30,323 nucleotides of DNA, taken from the IMG/VR virus record IMGVR_UViG_3300017779_000089, positions 1-30,323 of that record. One strand, written 5' to 3'. Made by a program: the position numbers and the translations under genes. Shown piece after piece: positions 21,930 to 28,874 of the stretch. Below the pieces are notes generated by a model. That model made no database searches. It was not told where the DNA came from and saw only the letters and a program-made list of their open reading frames with translations. How positions within the stretch are numbered: position 1 is the stretch's first letter; each line of letters starts with the position of its first letter. Source of the stretch: a virus.

Positions 21930-23894
21930 TTAAAATTTTGTTATAAAATCATTGGTAATATCATCATTTTGATTAGGCAAATGCATAACCACTTTGAAAC
22001 AATTTCTTTTAACATCATAGTCCATTGAATCAATAATACAACTCACTGGTTCTTGTAAAACAGATGTTGTAAAATTAACCCACAATTTATTATGTGGCCC
22101 AATAGGGTCATTAGAATTGTTGTATAAACTACCCTCATATCTTACTACAAAATCTCTAAAATCATTCATTACTTGTTGAGTTAGTATTTCTTCTACACTT
22201 TTTAAAAAATTAGTTTTATCTCTTGATCTAAAAAAACTACCAACTACATTACTGTATAATTTATTTGTTAAATAAATATCTTTTTCAACCTTAACACCTG
22301 ATATATCTGCTGTTCGTTTCCTTTGATTAGTCAATAGATCAAACTTTTCAAATATTGGAGTTCTATTGTTATTGTCATCAATATATTCACTTTCAAATAT
22401 TATTGAATCATAATATATAGCTATAAACCCTGATGTAGTAGTTGTCTGAAAAGCACCATAAATGTTTATAAATACAAGCCATGAACCACTAGGTAATGTT
22501 TTTATTGGAAAAGAATAACTTTTCCATCTTTTATTGGTGATTACATCTACATTATTTTTAGTGTCAGCACCAACCCAATTATCAGAATTATCAGACCAAA
22601 ATTGATCTGCACCAGCTCCAGGGCCTTGTCCAACTAATTTAATTTGATATCTAAAACCCCTGTCATTACCAGATGTTGAATCGAAAAAAACATTAAATTT
22701 TAAATTATAAGCTATATGTGATGATGATGTTTGATCAGATCCATTTGTGTTTACTGCAACTACAGTAGTAGCATTTGCAGTTGATTGTACAGTTGTTGAT
22801 TTAAGTGATCTATCACCCTGGAACATAAAATCTGTAACTATTGTGCTGTTTGTTAAAGTCCAATTAGTCGATCCATGTTCAAAACCTGGATTACTAATCT
22901 GGTTAGTTGAAAATCTACCATCCATAACATGTTCAATACTAAATTCTTTTAATGGTCGCAAAAACTCTCTTTGCAAATCTGCATTTATTGGTTGTAAATT
23001 AGTTGGCACTGATTGTAACACATCTACTGTACTTGTTGATTGATAAACACCACTTGAATTATAAATAAAATATTTAATTGATTCAGTGCCATTATTTTGT
23101 AAAGATGTAGTTTCAGCAGCTCTTATACCTGTTGGAACAGTACCAGAATTTGCTGTTGTTGCCGAGCTATCTTTAACAGATTGCTCACTGTAACTGGAAT
23201 TATTTATAATGTACCATCTGCCAAAACTTTGGAATATTCTTGCATTACTAAATTTTAGTATTTGCTCTAATACATTTTTTGCTGTTCTTAAATCGACACC
23301 GGATTTTAAAAACACACCTGGACTAACACTAACTTGATCATAAAAAGTGAAATCAGAACCAGCTGCTCCTGACAATTGTATGTCGTTAGATATGTAAATA
23401 TCTAAACCTAAATTAATGTTGTTTAAGATGTTTGTTATATAAAACATAAGATCTTTACTTCCAACACTTGTTAAGTCAATTGGAGCTGTAAATCCATTTA
23501 AACTACCTAAACCATCGTAACCTTTTAGAGTTATTGGAAATGGTTTTGATATAACAGATTCGCTAAACTGATCAACTAACAGCCAACCTTCCCAATATGT
23601 TTGATAATTATTACTTGCATCTTTATAAGATATTTTAATTTTATACTCTCTTTCATCAGCTGTATAAAAATCATCATATGTAACTGTATCTGTACAATAT
23701 AAATTTATAGCGCATGTAGATCCAATTATTGGGTTATAAAAATCATCATTATTATTCCAGGAAATTGTAACTGGTGTGCCTGTTGAAATAATAGGCAAAA
23801 CACTACCAGTGTAGCTATCTTTTGAAATCTCTATCTTTTTACCCTTAGAATTATCATCATCAAATTCTAATCTATATTTAACACCATAAGCCAT
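21930..23894 (-). CDS. Distal tail / baseplate protein with carbohydrate-binding-like insert
   Basis: The product has 654 residues. The N-terminal part (1-330) has K-D-L-M-F-Y-I-T-N-I-L, L-D-I-Y-I-S-N-D-I and N-V-L-E-Q-I-L-K-F-S-N-A-R-I-F-Q-S-F-G-R-W-Y-I-I-N-N. This is a pattern I associate with baseplate or distal tail proteins of Bacteroidota phages. Residues 331-505 start with N-Q-I-S-N-P-G-F-E-H-G-S-T-N-W and look like a CBM4/9-type jelly-roll carbohydrate-binding module. The C-terminal 150 residues resume the tail fold. It follows the tape measure (1-nt overlap), the normal position for a Dit/hub protein that contacts the cell surface. Confidence 0.75.
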   Translation of the reverse strand: MAYGVKYRLEFDDDNSKGKKIEISKDSYTGSVLPIISTGTPVTISWNNNDDFYNPIIGSTCAINLYCTDTVTYDDFYTADEREYKIKISYKDASNNYQTYWEGWLLVDQFSESVISKPFPITLKGYDGLGSLNGFTAPIDLTSVGSKDLMFYITNILNNINLGLDIYISNDIQLSGAAGSDFTFYDQVSVSPGVFLKSGVDLRTAKNVLEQILKFSNARIFQSFGRWYIINNSSYSEQSVKDSSATTANSGTVPTGIRAAETTSLQNNGTESIKYFIYNSSGVYQSTSTVDVLQSVPTNLQPINADLQREFLRPLKEFSIEHVMDGRFSTNQISNPGFEHGSTNWTLTNSTIVTDFMFQGDRSLKSTTVQSTANATTVVAVNTNGSDQTSSSHIAYNLKFNVFFDSTSGNDRGFRYQIKLVGQGPGAGADQFWSDNSDNWVGADTKNNVDVITNKRWKSYSFPIKTLPSGSWLVFINIYGAFQTTTTSGFIAIYYDSIIFESEYIDDNNNRTPIFEKFDLLTNQRKRTADISGVKVEKDIYLTNKLYSNVVGSFFRSRDKTNFLKSVEEILTQQVMNDFRDFVVRYEGSLYNNSNDPIGPHNKLWVNFTTSVLQEPVSCIIDSMDYDVKRNCFKVVMHLPNQNDDITNDFITKF

Positions 23895-25957
23895 TATATA
23901 ATTCTATCTCTGTTTCTATTTGCTCTTTGTAAAGCAACCACTAAATCTTGACCTTTTAACTCAAATTCACCAGAAACATTTACAGATTGTCCTCTATCAC
24001 CAATCATTGATTTTAATTTATCTAAAGGAGCTATTACCTCAGGGTTAGCTCTTGCTCCACTGTACTCTCCGACTAGGCCAAGAGTTGGTGTAGAAACAAT
24101 ACCGCCTTTTGCAAATGCTACTGCGCCACCTTTAGCTTTACCTATTTCAGCTGATTTGTTCTTAAAAAACTTTCCTAAAGCGATTAAAGCAACACCAGCA
24201 GCAATAGCACCCAATCCACCTAATTTTTCAAATGCTTCTTTAATAGCTATCAAACCCACACCAATTTTAATCGCTAATTGACCTAGTTGAATTGCCATTG
24301 TTCCAATACCACCAAGTAAAACTTGACCTAAACCACCAACACCTTTACCAGCTCCAGAAATTGCATCTCCTAATGCCTGTCCTATACCCATAGCCATATT
24401 AGCTAATCCAGATTTGACTATGTTTGACAAACCCTCATTCATTTGTTGTGCATTTAACTGCATTTGCAATGCCTTAACTTTTTGTATTTGTTCTGTTTCA
24501 GATAATTTTTCTTCTAATAATATATTACCATCTGCAACACTATTTGCTAACAAAGTAGCTGGGTCTTTGCCAGTAAATTCTAAATCACCCGTTCCTAAAC
24601 TAGAAACACCTGTTACTTTACTTCGTGCAGTTTTTGGTGGCTCTGTGTTTATAAGAGTTTTTTCTTCTTTTTTTAGTGCAATAAAATCTTCAAGTAATTT
24701 TATTTGTGATGCAGCTTCATCGTTTTCTTTTTGCATTGCACCAGTTTTTCTTTGAACACCATCAGCATCTTCTAAGATTATTTTTTTTCTTGCAAAACCA
24801 AGTTTATTATTTTCATCAAGTATTTTTTTATTAGCTTCAAATGTTTCGTTAAGTTTTGCCAACTTAGCTTCCGCTTCATCAATTTTTAAGTTTTTAAGGT
24901 TTTCACCAAATGCATCAAGTTTTGCAGCATCACTTGCTTTTTTTAAACTCTGTAATTTTATAACAAGACCAGCTATTGCTGATGCAACAAGTATAAAGGG
25001 GTTTGCCTTCATTGCTGTAGTTAATGCGATAAATGCTATTCTCACTTTTGGTAAAATACTCAACACAGCACCAAAACCTATTGATAATTTACCAATTATA
25101 ATAAGTAATGGCCCAATAGCAGCTGCTATACCAGCAACAAACAGTGTAAACTTTTTCATAGCTGGAGACATATCTTCTAATTTCTTAGCAAAATTTCTAA
25201 AAACTATAACTAAATCTTTTGCTATAGGTAATAATATTTTTCCAAACTCTACAGCAACATCAGATACATCACCTTTTAATTGTCGCATTTGGTTTGCAAA
25301 ACTATCCTGTGTTCTTGAAAAATCACCTATTGCTTTACTTGATTGTTTTGCAGCTAATTGAAATGTTAATTGTGCTTTTGCTACCCTATCTAATTCTTTA
25401 AAAACTAAACCTTGATCAGCAGCAAACTCTTTAAGATCTGTTTCAGTAATAGCTATACCCAATGATTTAATGCTTTCTCTTTCACCTAACAATGCTTTTG
25501 TTAATGCCTGTGATGCACCCTCAGCTCCACCAGAAAAGTTTGTGAATGATGCTAAATCAACAGCTAATTCGTTTACCTGTGTAGATAACTTAAGAGCTTC
25601 TGATTCAGCAAAACCAAAACCAACTAAAAGATCACCTGTATTACTAAGTAAATCCTTAGCAGCTAGAGATGACAACCCAAATGATTCCTTAAATGTTTTA
25701 GCTGTAGCATTCGCCTTTTCTTGCATTGAGCTAAATACTGTGTTAAACTTAGCATCAGTTTCTTCAAAATCAGATGCCATTTTAATAGCAGCTCCACCAG
25801 CTAATGTTAAAGGTAAAGTGAACTTCAATGATAAATCAGCACCTATCTTACTTGCTCTTTCACCAAATGCTTTTAGATTTTTGGATGATTTGTTTAAAGA
25901 TGAATTAAGAGATGTAGCATCACCTAATAACCTTACTAATAATCTTTCTTGCGCCAT
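23894..25957 (-). CDS. Tape measure protein
   Basis: The product has 687 residues. The N-terminal helical part (1-260) has the phage tail tape measure (PhageMin_Tail) character, with A-S-D-F-E-E-T-D-A-K-F-N and alternating Ala/Leu-rich helices. Two long hydrophobic regions follow (about 265-330 and 510-595), separated by a charged coiled coil (330-440). It sets tail length, and at about 0.15 nm per residue a tail near 100 nm is expected. An exact TAnnTTTG box lies 14 nt before the ATG. It lies directly after the tail assembly chaperone pair, as in other siphoviruses. Confidence 0.9.
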   Translation of the reverse strand: MAQERLLVRLLGDATSLNSSLNKSSKNLKAFGERASKIGADLSLKFTLPLTLAGGAAIKMASDFEETDAKFNTVFSSMQEKANATAKTFKESFGLSSLAAKDLLSNTGDLLVGFGFAESEALKLSTQVNELAVDLASFTNFSGGAEGASQALTKALLGERESIKSLGIAITETDLKEFAADQGLVFKELDRVAKAQLTFQLAAKQSSKAIGDFSRTQDSFANQMRQLKGDVSDVAVEFGKILLPIAKDLVIVFRNFAKKLEDMSPAMKKFTLFVAGIAAAIGPLLIIIGKLSIGFGAVLSILPKVRIAFIALTTAMKANPFILVASAIAGLVIKLQSLKKASDAAKLDAFGENLKNLKIDEAEAKLAKLNETFEANKKILDENNKLGFARKKIILEDADGVQRKTGAMQKENDEAASQIKLLEDFIALKKEEKTLINTEPPKTARSKVTGVSSLGTGDLEFTGKDPATLLANSVADGNILLEEKLSETEQIQKVKALQMQLNAQQMNEGLSNIVKSGLANMAMGIGQALGDAISGAGKGVGGLGQVLLGGIGTMAIQLGQLAIKIGVGLIAIKEAFEKLGGLGAIAAGVALIALGKFFKNKSAEIGKAKGGAVAFAKGGIVSTPTLGLVGEYSGARANPEVIAPLDKLKSMIGDRGQSVNVSGEFELKGQDLVVALQRANRNRDRII

Positions 25958-25971
25958 AAATAAAGTTTTTA

Positions 25972-25979
25972 CAAAAATA
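25972..25979 (-). promoter_or_regulatory. Candidate -7 box (TATTTTTG) for the tape measure
   Basis: Exact TAnnTTTG match on the minus strand, 14 nt before the tape measure ATG. It is followed by TAAAAA as in the boxes before the fibre and 27988-28317 genes. Confidence 0.35.
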
Positions 25980-25993
25980 CTAATTATTATCCA

Positions 25994-26341
25994 TTACAAT
26001 TCTTCTTTATTTTTATAGGTTTTTGCTTTTTTTATTTTCTTTTTAAAATCCATAAAACTCTCAATATCTGATTTTGGCTTACCTCTATCTAAATAGGTAT
26101 CTTGGGGTAAAGGAAATAATTTATCAGGTAATATCATTTGTGATTTTTTTGTACAATTTACATTATAAACCATTGCACTTAGATATCTAATCTGTTCCCA
26201 TTGTAGATTGGAACGAATCATGTATGATTCACCAAGTAGTTGATTCTCTTTCCAGGTGTTTATCCAGAACACATCTGGATTTAAGCCAACCTGACCTATA
26301 TAATAATCAAGTAAAGTTTCCCAATCAAGTTGGCTATTTAC
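25994..26341 (-). CDS. Tail assembly chaperone extension (T part, made by -1 frameshift)
   Basis: This frame has no good start of its own; the first in-frame candidate is a GTG at 26272. It is open back to the slippery GGGAAAG at the end of the preceding gene. Slipping -1 there adds V-N-S-Q-L-D-W-E-T-L-L-D-Y-Y and about 100 further residues, giving a 239-residue fusion (124 plus 115). The segment includes S-N-L-Q-W-E-Q-I-R-Y-L-S-A-M and a Lys-rich C-terminus. This is the lambda gpG/gpGT arrangement, where the T domain binds the tube protein and tape measure during assembly. The tape measure gene follows 36 nt downstream. Confidence 0.85.
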   Translation of the reverse strand, partial: VNSQLDWETLLDYYIGQVGLNPDVFWINTWKENQLLGESYMIRSNLQWEQIRYLSAMVYNVNCTKKSQMILPDKLFPLPQDTYLDRGKPKSDIESFMDFKKKIKKAKTYKNKEEL

Positions 26342-26712
26342 TTTCCCTTAGTAGATCTTTTGATGTTTCTATCAATGCCCATATTAAGATCATTACCTAA
26401 GATCCTAGATTGTGTCATTGATTCAATAATGTCTTGTAATTGTTCTGCTGTAAAATCTTCTAACCACAAACCAACAGTGAATTCATTATAATCTATTTCA
26501 TTTGATTGTTCTTGGTCATTAGCCAATAAAGCTGAATAAACTAAAGCTCTTATTGTACTCATATTAAAACCATTAGTGAATATATCTGCTAGATCATTAA
26601 GTTCAATGTTTAGTAAATCAGTAAAATTACACCAGAAATTCATGCTGAAATGCATGGTTCTTTTTTTACCACCTAACTTAATAGTGTAGTAACCTCTCTT
26701 TTTGTTTGCCAT
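26338..26712 (-). CDS. Tail assembly chaperone (gpG-like)
   Basis: The 124-residue product is placed between the tail tube and tape measure genes. It has a helical character with N-F-W-C-N-F-T-D-L-L-N-I, a helix I-R-A-L-V-Y-S-A-L-L-A, and F-T-A-E-Q-L-Q-D-I-I-E-S-M. Size, position and the frameshift signal at its 3' end identify it as the short form of a gpG/gpGT-type chaperone. A hairpin lies 17 nt before its start. Confidence 0.8.
   Translation of the reverse strand: MANKKRGYYTIKLGGKKRTMHFSMNFWCNFTDLLNIELNDLADIFTNGFNMSTIRALVYSALLANDQEQSNEIDYNEFTVGLWLEDFTAEQLQDIIESMTQSRILGNDLNMGIDRNIKRSTKGK
26341..26347 (-). other. -1 ribosomal frameshift site G GGA AAG
   Basis: The minus strand reads GGGAAAG immediately before the TAA stop (26338-26340) of the chaperone gene, with GGA and AAG as zero-frame codons. 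This is the X XXY YYZ form and the same heptamer as in lambda G-T. The -1 frame is open from here to 25994. Confidence 0.85.
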
Positions 26713-26728
26713 ATTTATAAAGTTAAAG

Positions 26729-26746
26729 GGTATAGTTCCCTATACC
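26729..26746 (-). other. Hairpin in the leader of the tail chaperone gene
   Basis: GGTATAG (26729-26735) and CTATACC (26740-26746) form a 7-bp stem with a 4-nt loop. An alternative pairing of GGGTAT (26728-26733) with ATACCC (26747-26752) excludes it. On the minus strand it is followed by only a short T stretch, so it may attenuate rather than fully terminate transcription between the abundant tube protein and the chaperone. Confidence 0.45.
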
Positions 26747-26766
26747 ATACCCTATATTAAAATTTA

Positions 26767-27198
26767 TTAGTTAGTTGCTTTAGTAATAGCTCCTGTAGTT
26801 GTAATTGATCCACTAAATGACACTGGTGATTCCATTTCACCTGTCATTGTAACATTAGATAAAAAACCTTTTCCAGAATATACTGCATCACCTGCTTCAG
26901 CTGTACCGAAACTCCAATCAACTTTAGTACCAGCGATAATAAAATCAGCTGATTCAATTGCATTATTAGCATGATCATAAGCTACTAAACCTTCAAATGA
27001 TATCTCACCTGATTTTAACCCAGCAATTACTTCTTGAAATCCAGCACTGTTTTTTGTAGTAGCTTCTGGTAAATCAGAAGAAATAGACAATTCACATGAT
27101 GTAGTATGTCCTACTGTTACTGTAGATCCAGGAGTTCCATCTGCTGTATCAAATTTTAATAATAGGTTAGTTCCATTAAATGGGCCGATTGTTGCCAT
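26767..27198 (-). CDS. Major tail tube protein (copy 2)
   Basis: The 143-residue product is beta-rich and Ser/Thr/Gly-rich, with L-P-E-A-T-T-K-N-S-A-G-F-Q-E, A-G-L-K-S-G-E-I-S-F-E-G and K-G-F-L-S-N-V-T. It resembles the TP901-1-type major tail protein family that stacks into the tail tube. It is clearly paralogous to the gene just upstream (shared L-P-E-x-T-T-K-x-S-x-G-F-x-E and G-L-K-S-G). A TATATTTG box lies in the gap before it. Confidence 0.8.
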   Translation of the reverse strand: MATIGPFNGTNLLLKFDTADGTPGSTVTVGHTTSCELSISSDLPEATTKNSAGFQEVIAGLKSGEISFEGLVAYDHANNAIESADFIIAGTKVDWSFGTAEAGDAVYSGKGFLSNVTMTGEMESPVSFSGSITTTGAITKATN

Positions 27199-27229
27199 AT
27201 CTTATATATTTTTTAAATTATTGATAGCA

Positions 27230-27237
27230 CAAATATA
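27230..27237 (-). promoter_or_regulatory. Candidate -7 box (TATATTTG) for the tail tube gene
   Basis: Exact TAnnTTTG on the minus strand in the 51-nt gap between the two tube paralogues, 31 nt before the ATG. It could boost expression of the second copy. Confidence 0.3.
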
Positions 27238-27249
27238 CAAATAAAAAAA

Positions 27250-27708
27250 TTATAGAGTTTGCCAGTTTTCAGATATAGTTTGCCATTGTCTAAATATGTT
27301 TTCCCATGTTTGTCCATCACTTACAGTAAAAATACCAGTCAAATCTATTTCTAAATTAAATGTTGTAGCATTTTCAAACTCTGCTGTTTCAGTAACAGAT
27401 TTGATAAAACCTTCACCTCTTAGTACAAGATCTGGATCAAGTAATTCTTTAACATAGAACACTGCTTTTTCTTTCGTAATGATCATATCTAAAAGAGTGT
27501 TGTATTGTAGTGTTTCAGAATAATCTGTAACACATTCGCATGTTATATTACCAGATTTTAAACCAACTATAAATTCTTTAAAACCATTACTTTGTTTTGT
27601 GGTAATTTCTGGGAGATTTGCATTTATATCAAATGAAACACTTTTAGAATGCCCTATGACTGTGGTATCTTTTACTAAAAGAAAATTAGAGCCATTTATT
27701 ACTGGCAT
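27250..27708 (-). CDS. Tail tube-like protein (copy 1)
   Basis: The 152-residue product is paralogous to the next gene: V-I-G-H-S-K-S-V-S-F-D-I, L-P-E-I-T-T-K-Q-S-N-G-F-K-E, V-G-L-K-S-G-N-I-T-C-E and G-E-G-F-I-K-S-V-T. It differs by a C-terminal extension rich in Trp and Gln (F-R-Q-W-Q-T-I-S-E-N-W-Q-T-L). One copy may be the main tube subunit and the other a minor tube or tip variant. Which is which cannot be told from sequence. Confidence 0.75.
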   Translation of the reverse strand: MPVINGSNFLLVKDTTVIGHSKSVSFDINANLPEITTKQSNGFKEFIVGLKSGNITCECVTDYSETLQYNTLLDMIITKEKAVFYVKELLDPDLVLRGEGFIKSVTETAEFENATTFNLEIDLTGIFTVSDGQTWENIFRQWQTISENWQTL

Positions 27709-27730
27709 AACAAACTATTTTAAATAATCA

Positions 27731-27970
27731 TTACTCATCTTCTATTTTTTTCATTTCTCCAGTAGTGATGTCTAAGCTTACTTTGCCATGCTCATCTTCA
27801 ATGTCTTTCATTTTAGATTGCTTATCGGCTTCTGCTGTATGCCAATCATCAACTAATTTGTCAATGCCTTTGTGTGCAATAACTCGCATACCTATTTCAC
27901 TAGCTATTTGATTTGGTTTTGCAACTGCTTGTTGCAATTCTTGTAGTTTTTTTTCCTCTAATTTTGCCAT
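27731..27970 (-). CDS. Small helical phage protein (79 aa)
   Basis: The product is highly charged and helical: M-A-K-L-E-E-K-K-L-Q-E-L-Q-Q. It ends with E-D-E-H-G-K-V-S-L-D-I-T-T-G-E-M-K-K-I-E. Small phage proteins with this coiled-coil plus G-x-V-S-[IL]-[ND]-[IL]-x-T-G-E ending occur near tail or fibre genes, from memory. A chaperone or structural role is possible but unproven. Confidence 0.65.
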   Translation of the reverse strand: MAKLEEKKLQELQQAVAKPNQIASEIGMRVIAHKGIDKLVDDWHTAEADKQSKMKDIEDEHGKVSLDITTGEMKKIEDE

Positions 27971-27987
27971 AATATATTAATTAAATT

Positions 27988-28317
27988 TTAAGACCAATCT
28001 GGATGTAAATACTCATCCACTGGGTTTTTTTGTAAAGCTATTTGATTATCTAAGTTTGTTTTCATTGAATCAACATCAATACCAGCTTCTAGCCATCCAA
28101 CAACATCAGATTTTTTAAGATCAGCATATTCAATAAAATCTTCACCTTCTTTATATTCAACACCAAATGTACCTATTGATGATGCCATATATTTATCAGG
28201 TTCAGAATCATCCTTCGCTATATAAGACCAATGCACTGTATATATAACATTGTCTTTATCATCTTGCTTAATTTTTGCATCTAATTGATTGATATGCCAA
28301 TCGTATTGGTTAGCCAT
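27988..28317 (-). CDS. Conserved phage protein (109 aa, DUF7936-like)
   Basis: The pattern is Y-D-W-H-I-N-Q-L-D-A-K-I, D-N-V-I-Y-T-V-H-W-S-Y, I-G-T-F-G-V and L-D-N-Q-I-A-L-Q-K-N-P, ending near a Trp. Proteins of this shape are common in marine phages next to fibre genes. The function is unknown. An exact TAnnTTTG box lies 14 nt before the ATG and the 79-aa gene follows 17 nt later. Confidence 0.7.
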   Translation of the reverse strand: MANQYDWHINQLDAKIKQDDKDNVIYTVHWSYIAKDDSEPDKYMASSIGTFGVEYKEGEDFIEYADLKKSDVVGWLEAGIDVDSMKTNLDNQIALQKNPVDEYLHPDWS

Positions 28318-28331
28318 AATATTATTTTTTA

Positions 28332-28339
28332 CAAATTTA
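28332..28339 (-). promoter_or_regulatory. Candidate -7 box (TAAATTTG) for the tail operon
   Basis: Exact TAnnTTTG on the minus strand, 14 nt before the ATG at 28317. The box and the following TGTAAAAAA are nearly identical to the sequence before the fibre gene (1798-1805). Confidence 0.4.
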
Positions 28340-28349
28340 ATAAATTAAA

Positions 28350-28874
28350 TTAACAATTACCCCCACCAATTATTGCACCACTAGAATTTGTTTGTATGAA
28401 TTTATTTGTGCTAAAACCACTAGTGTCAAATACTTGATAAAATCCAGCGCTAACTGGTGTAAATCCTGTTGCTGTTGTGTAGGCAAAAAATGTCCCATCT
28501 AATGCACTAGGGTATTGATTGTTGCCATCGGTGTGATAATATTCTACGCCTGATGGTAAACCAGCTACACATGAACTTGAAGAACTTGATGCACTAAAAA
28601 TAAATTGAAAAGCTGCCCTTGCTAAATTCTGTTCATAACCCCTAAATTCACCCATTGATTGAGGGTCAGAACCATCTGGTCTACTTGTCGATGGATTTAA
28701 TAAATTTACAGCTGGGTAACTAGTACCAGAACCACTTGAATTACCACCACTTAATCTTGATAAATCTGATAAATGTATAGGGCTTGTTATTGTTCCGCTT
28801 GATGTATAACCAAAACCTTTTCTTTCCCTAGCTAGTTTTAACATCTCTATACTACCACTTGTAGGTACTGCCAT
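28350..28874 (-). CDS. Virion-associated protein, fibre-linked (174 aa)
   Basis: The N-terminal motif is V-P-T-S-G-S-I-E-M-L-K-L-A-R-E-R-K-G-F-G-Y-T-S-S-G-T-I-T-S-P-I, with L-S-D-L-S-R-L-S-G-G following. It recurs, from memory, in small structural proteins of marine phages. The rest is Ser/Gly-rich with a beta-type domain (about 90-170). Overlap with the fibre stop by one base (TAATG) suggests a fibre or baseplate partner, perhaps a receptor-binding tip. The function is inferred. Confidence 0.6.
   Translation of the reverse strand: MAVPTSGSIEMLKLARERKGFGYTSSGTITSPIHLSDLSRLSGGNSSGSGTSYPAVNLLNPSTSRPDGSDPQSMGEFRGYEQNLARAAFQFIFSASSSSSSCVAGLPSGVEYYHTDGNNQYPSALDGTFFAYTTATGFTPVSAGFYQVFDTSGFSTNKFIQTNSSGAIIGGGNC

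Noticed and set aside
22747-24755. Plus-strand frames opposite the distal tail and tape measure genes
   Set aside because: They are antisense shadows of well-supported genes with no recognisable protein features.
25470-26018. 182-codon plus-strand open frame opposite the tape measure gene
   Set aside because: It lies wholly antisense to the tape measure protein and its composition mirrors the complement of Ala/Lys/Leu codons. It has no motif and all other genes are on the minus strand.
25994-26272. Independent gene starting at GTG 26272
   Set aside because: The -1 frame is open further upstream to a classic slippery heptamer, so translation as a frameshift extension explains it better.
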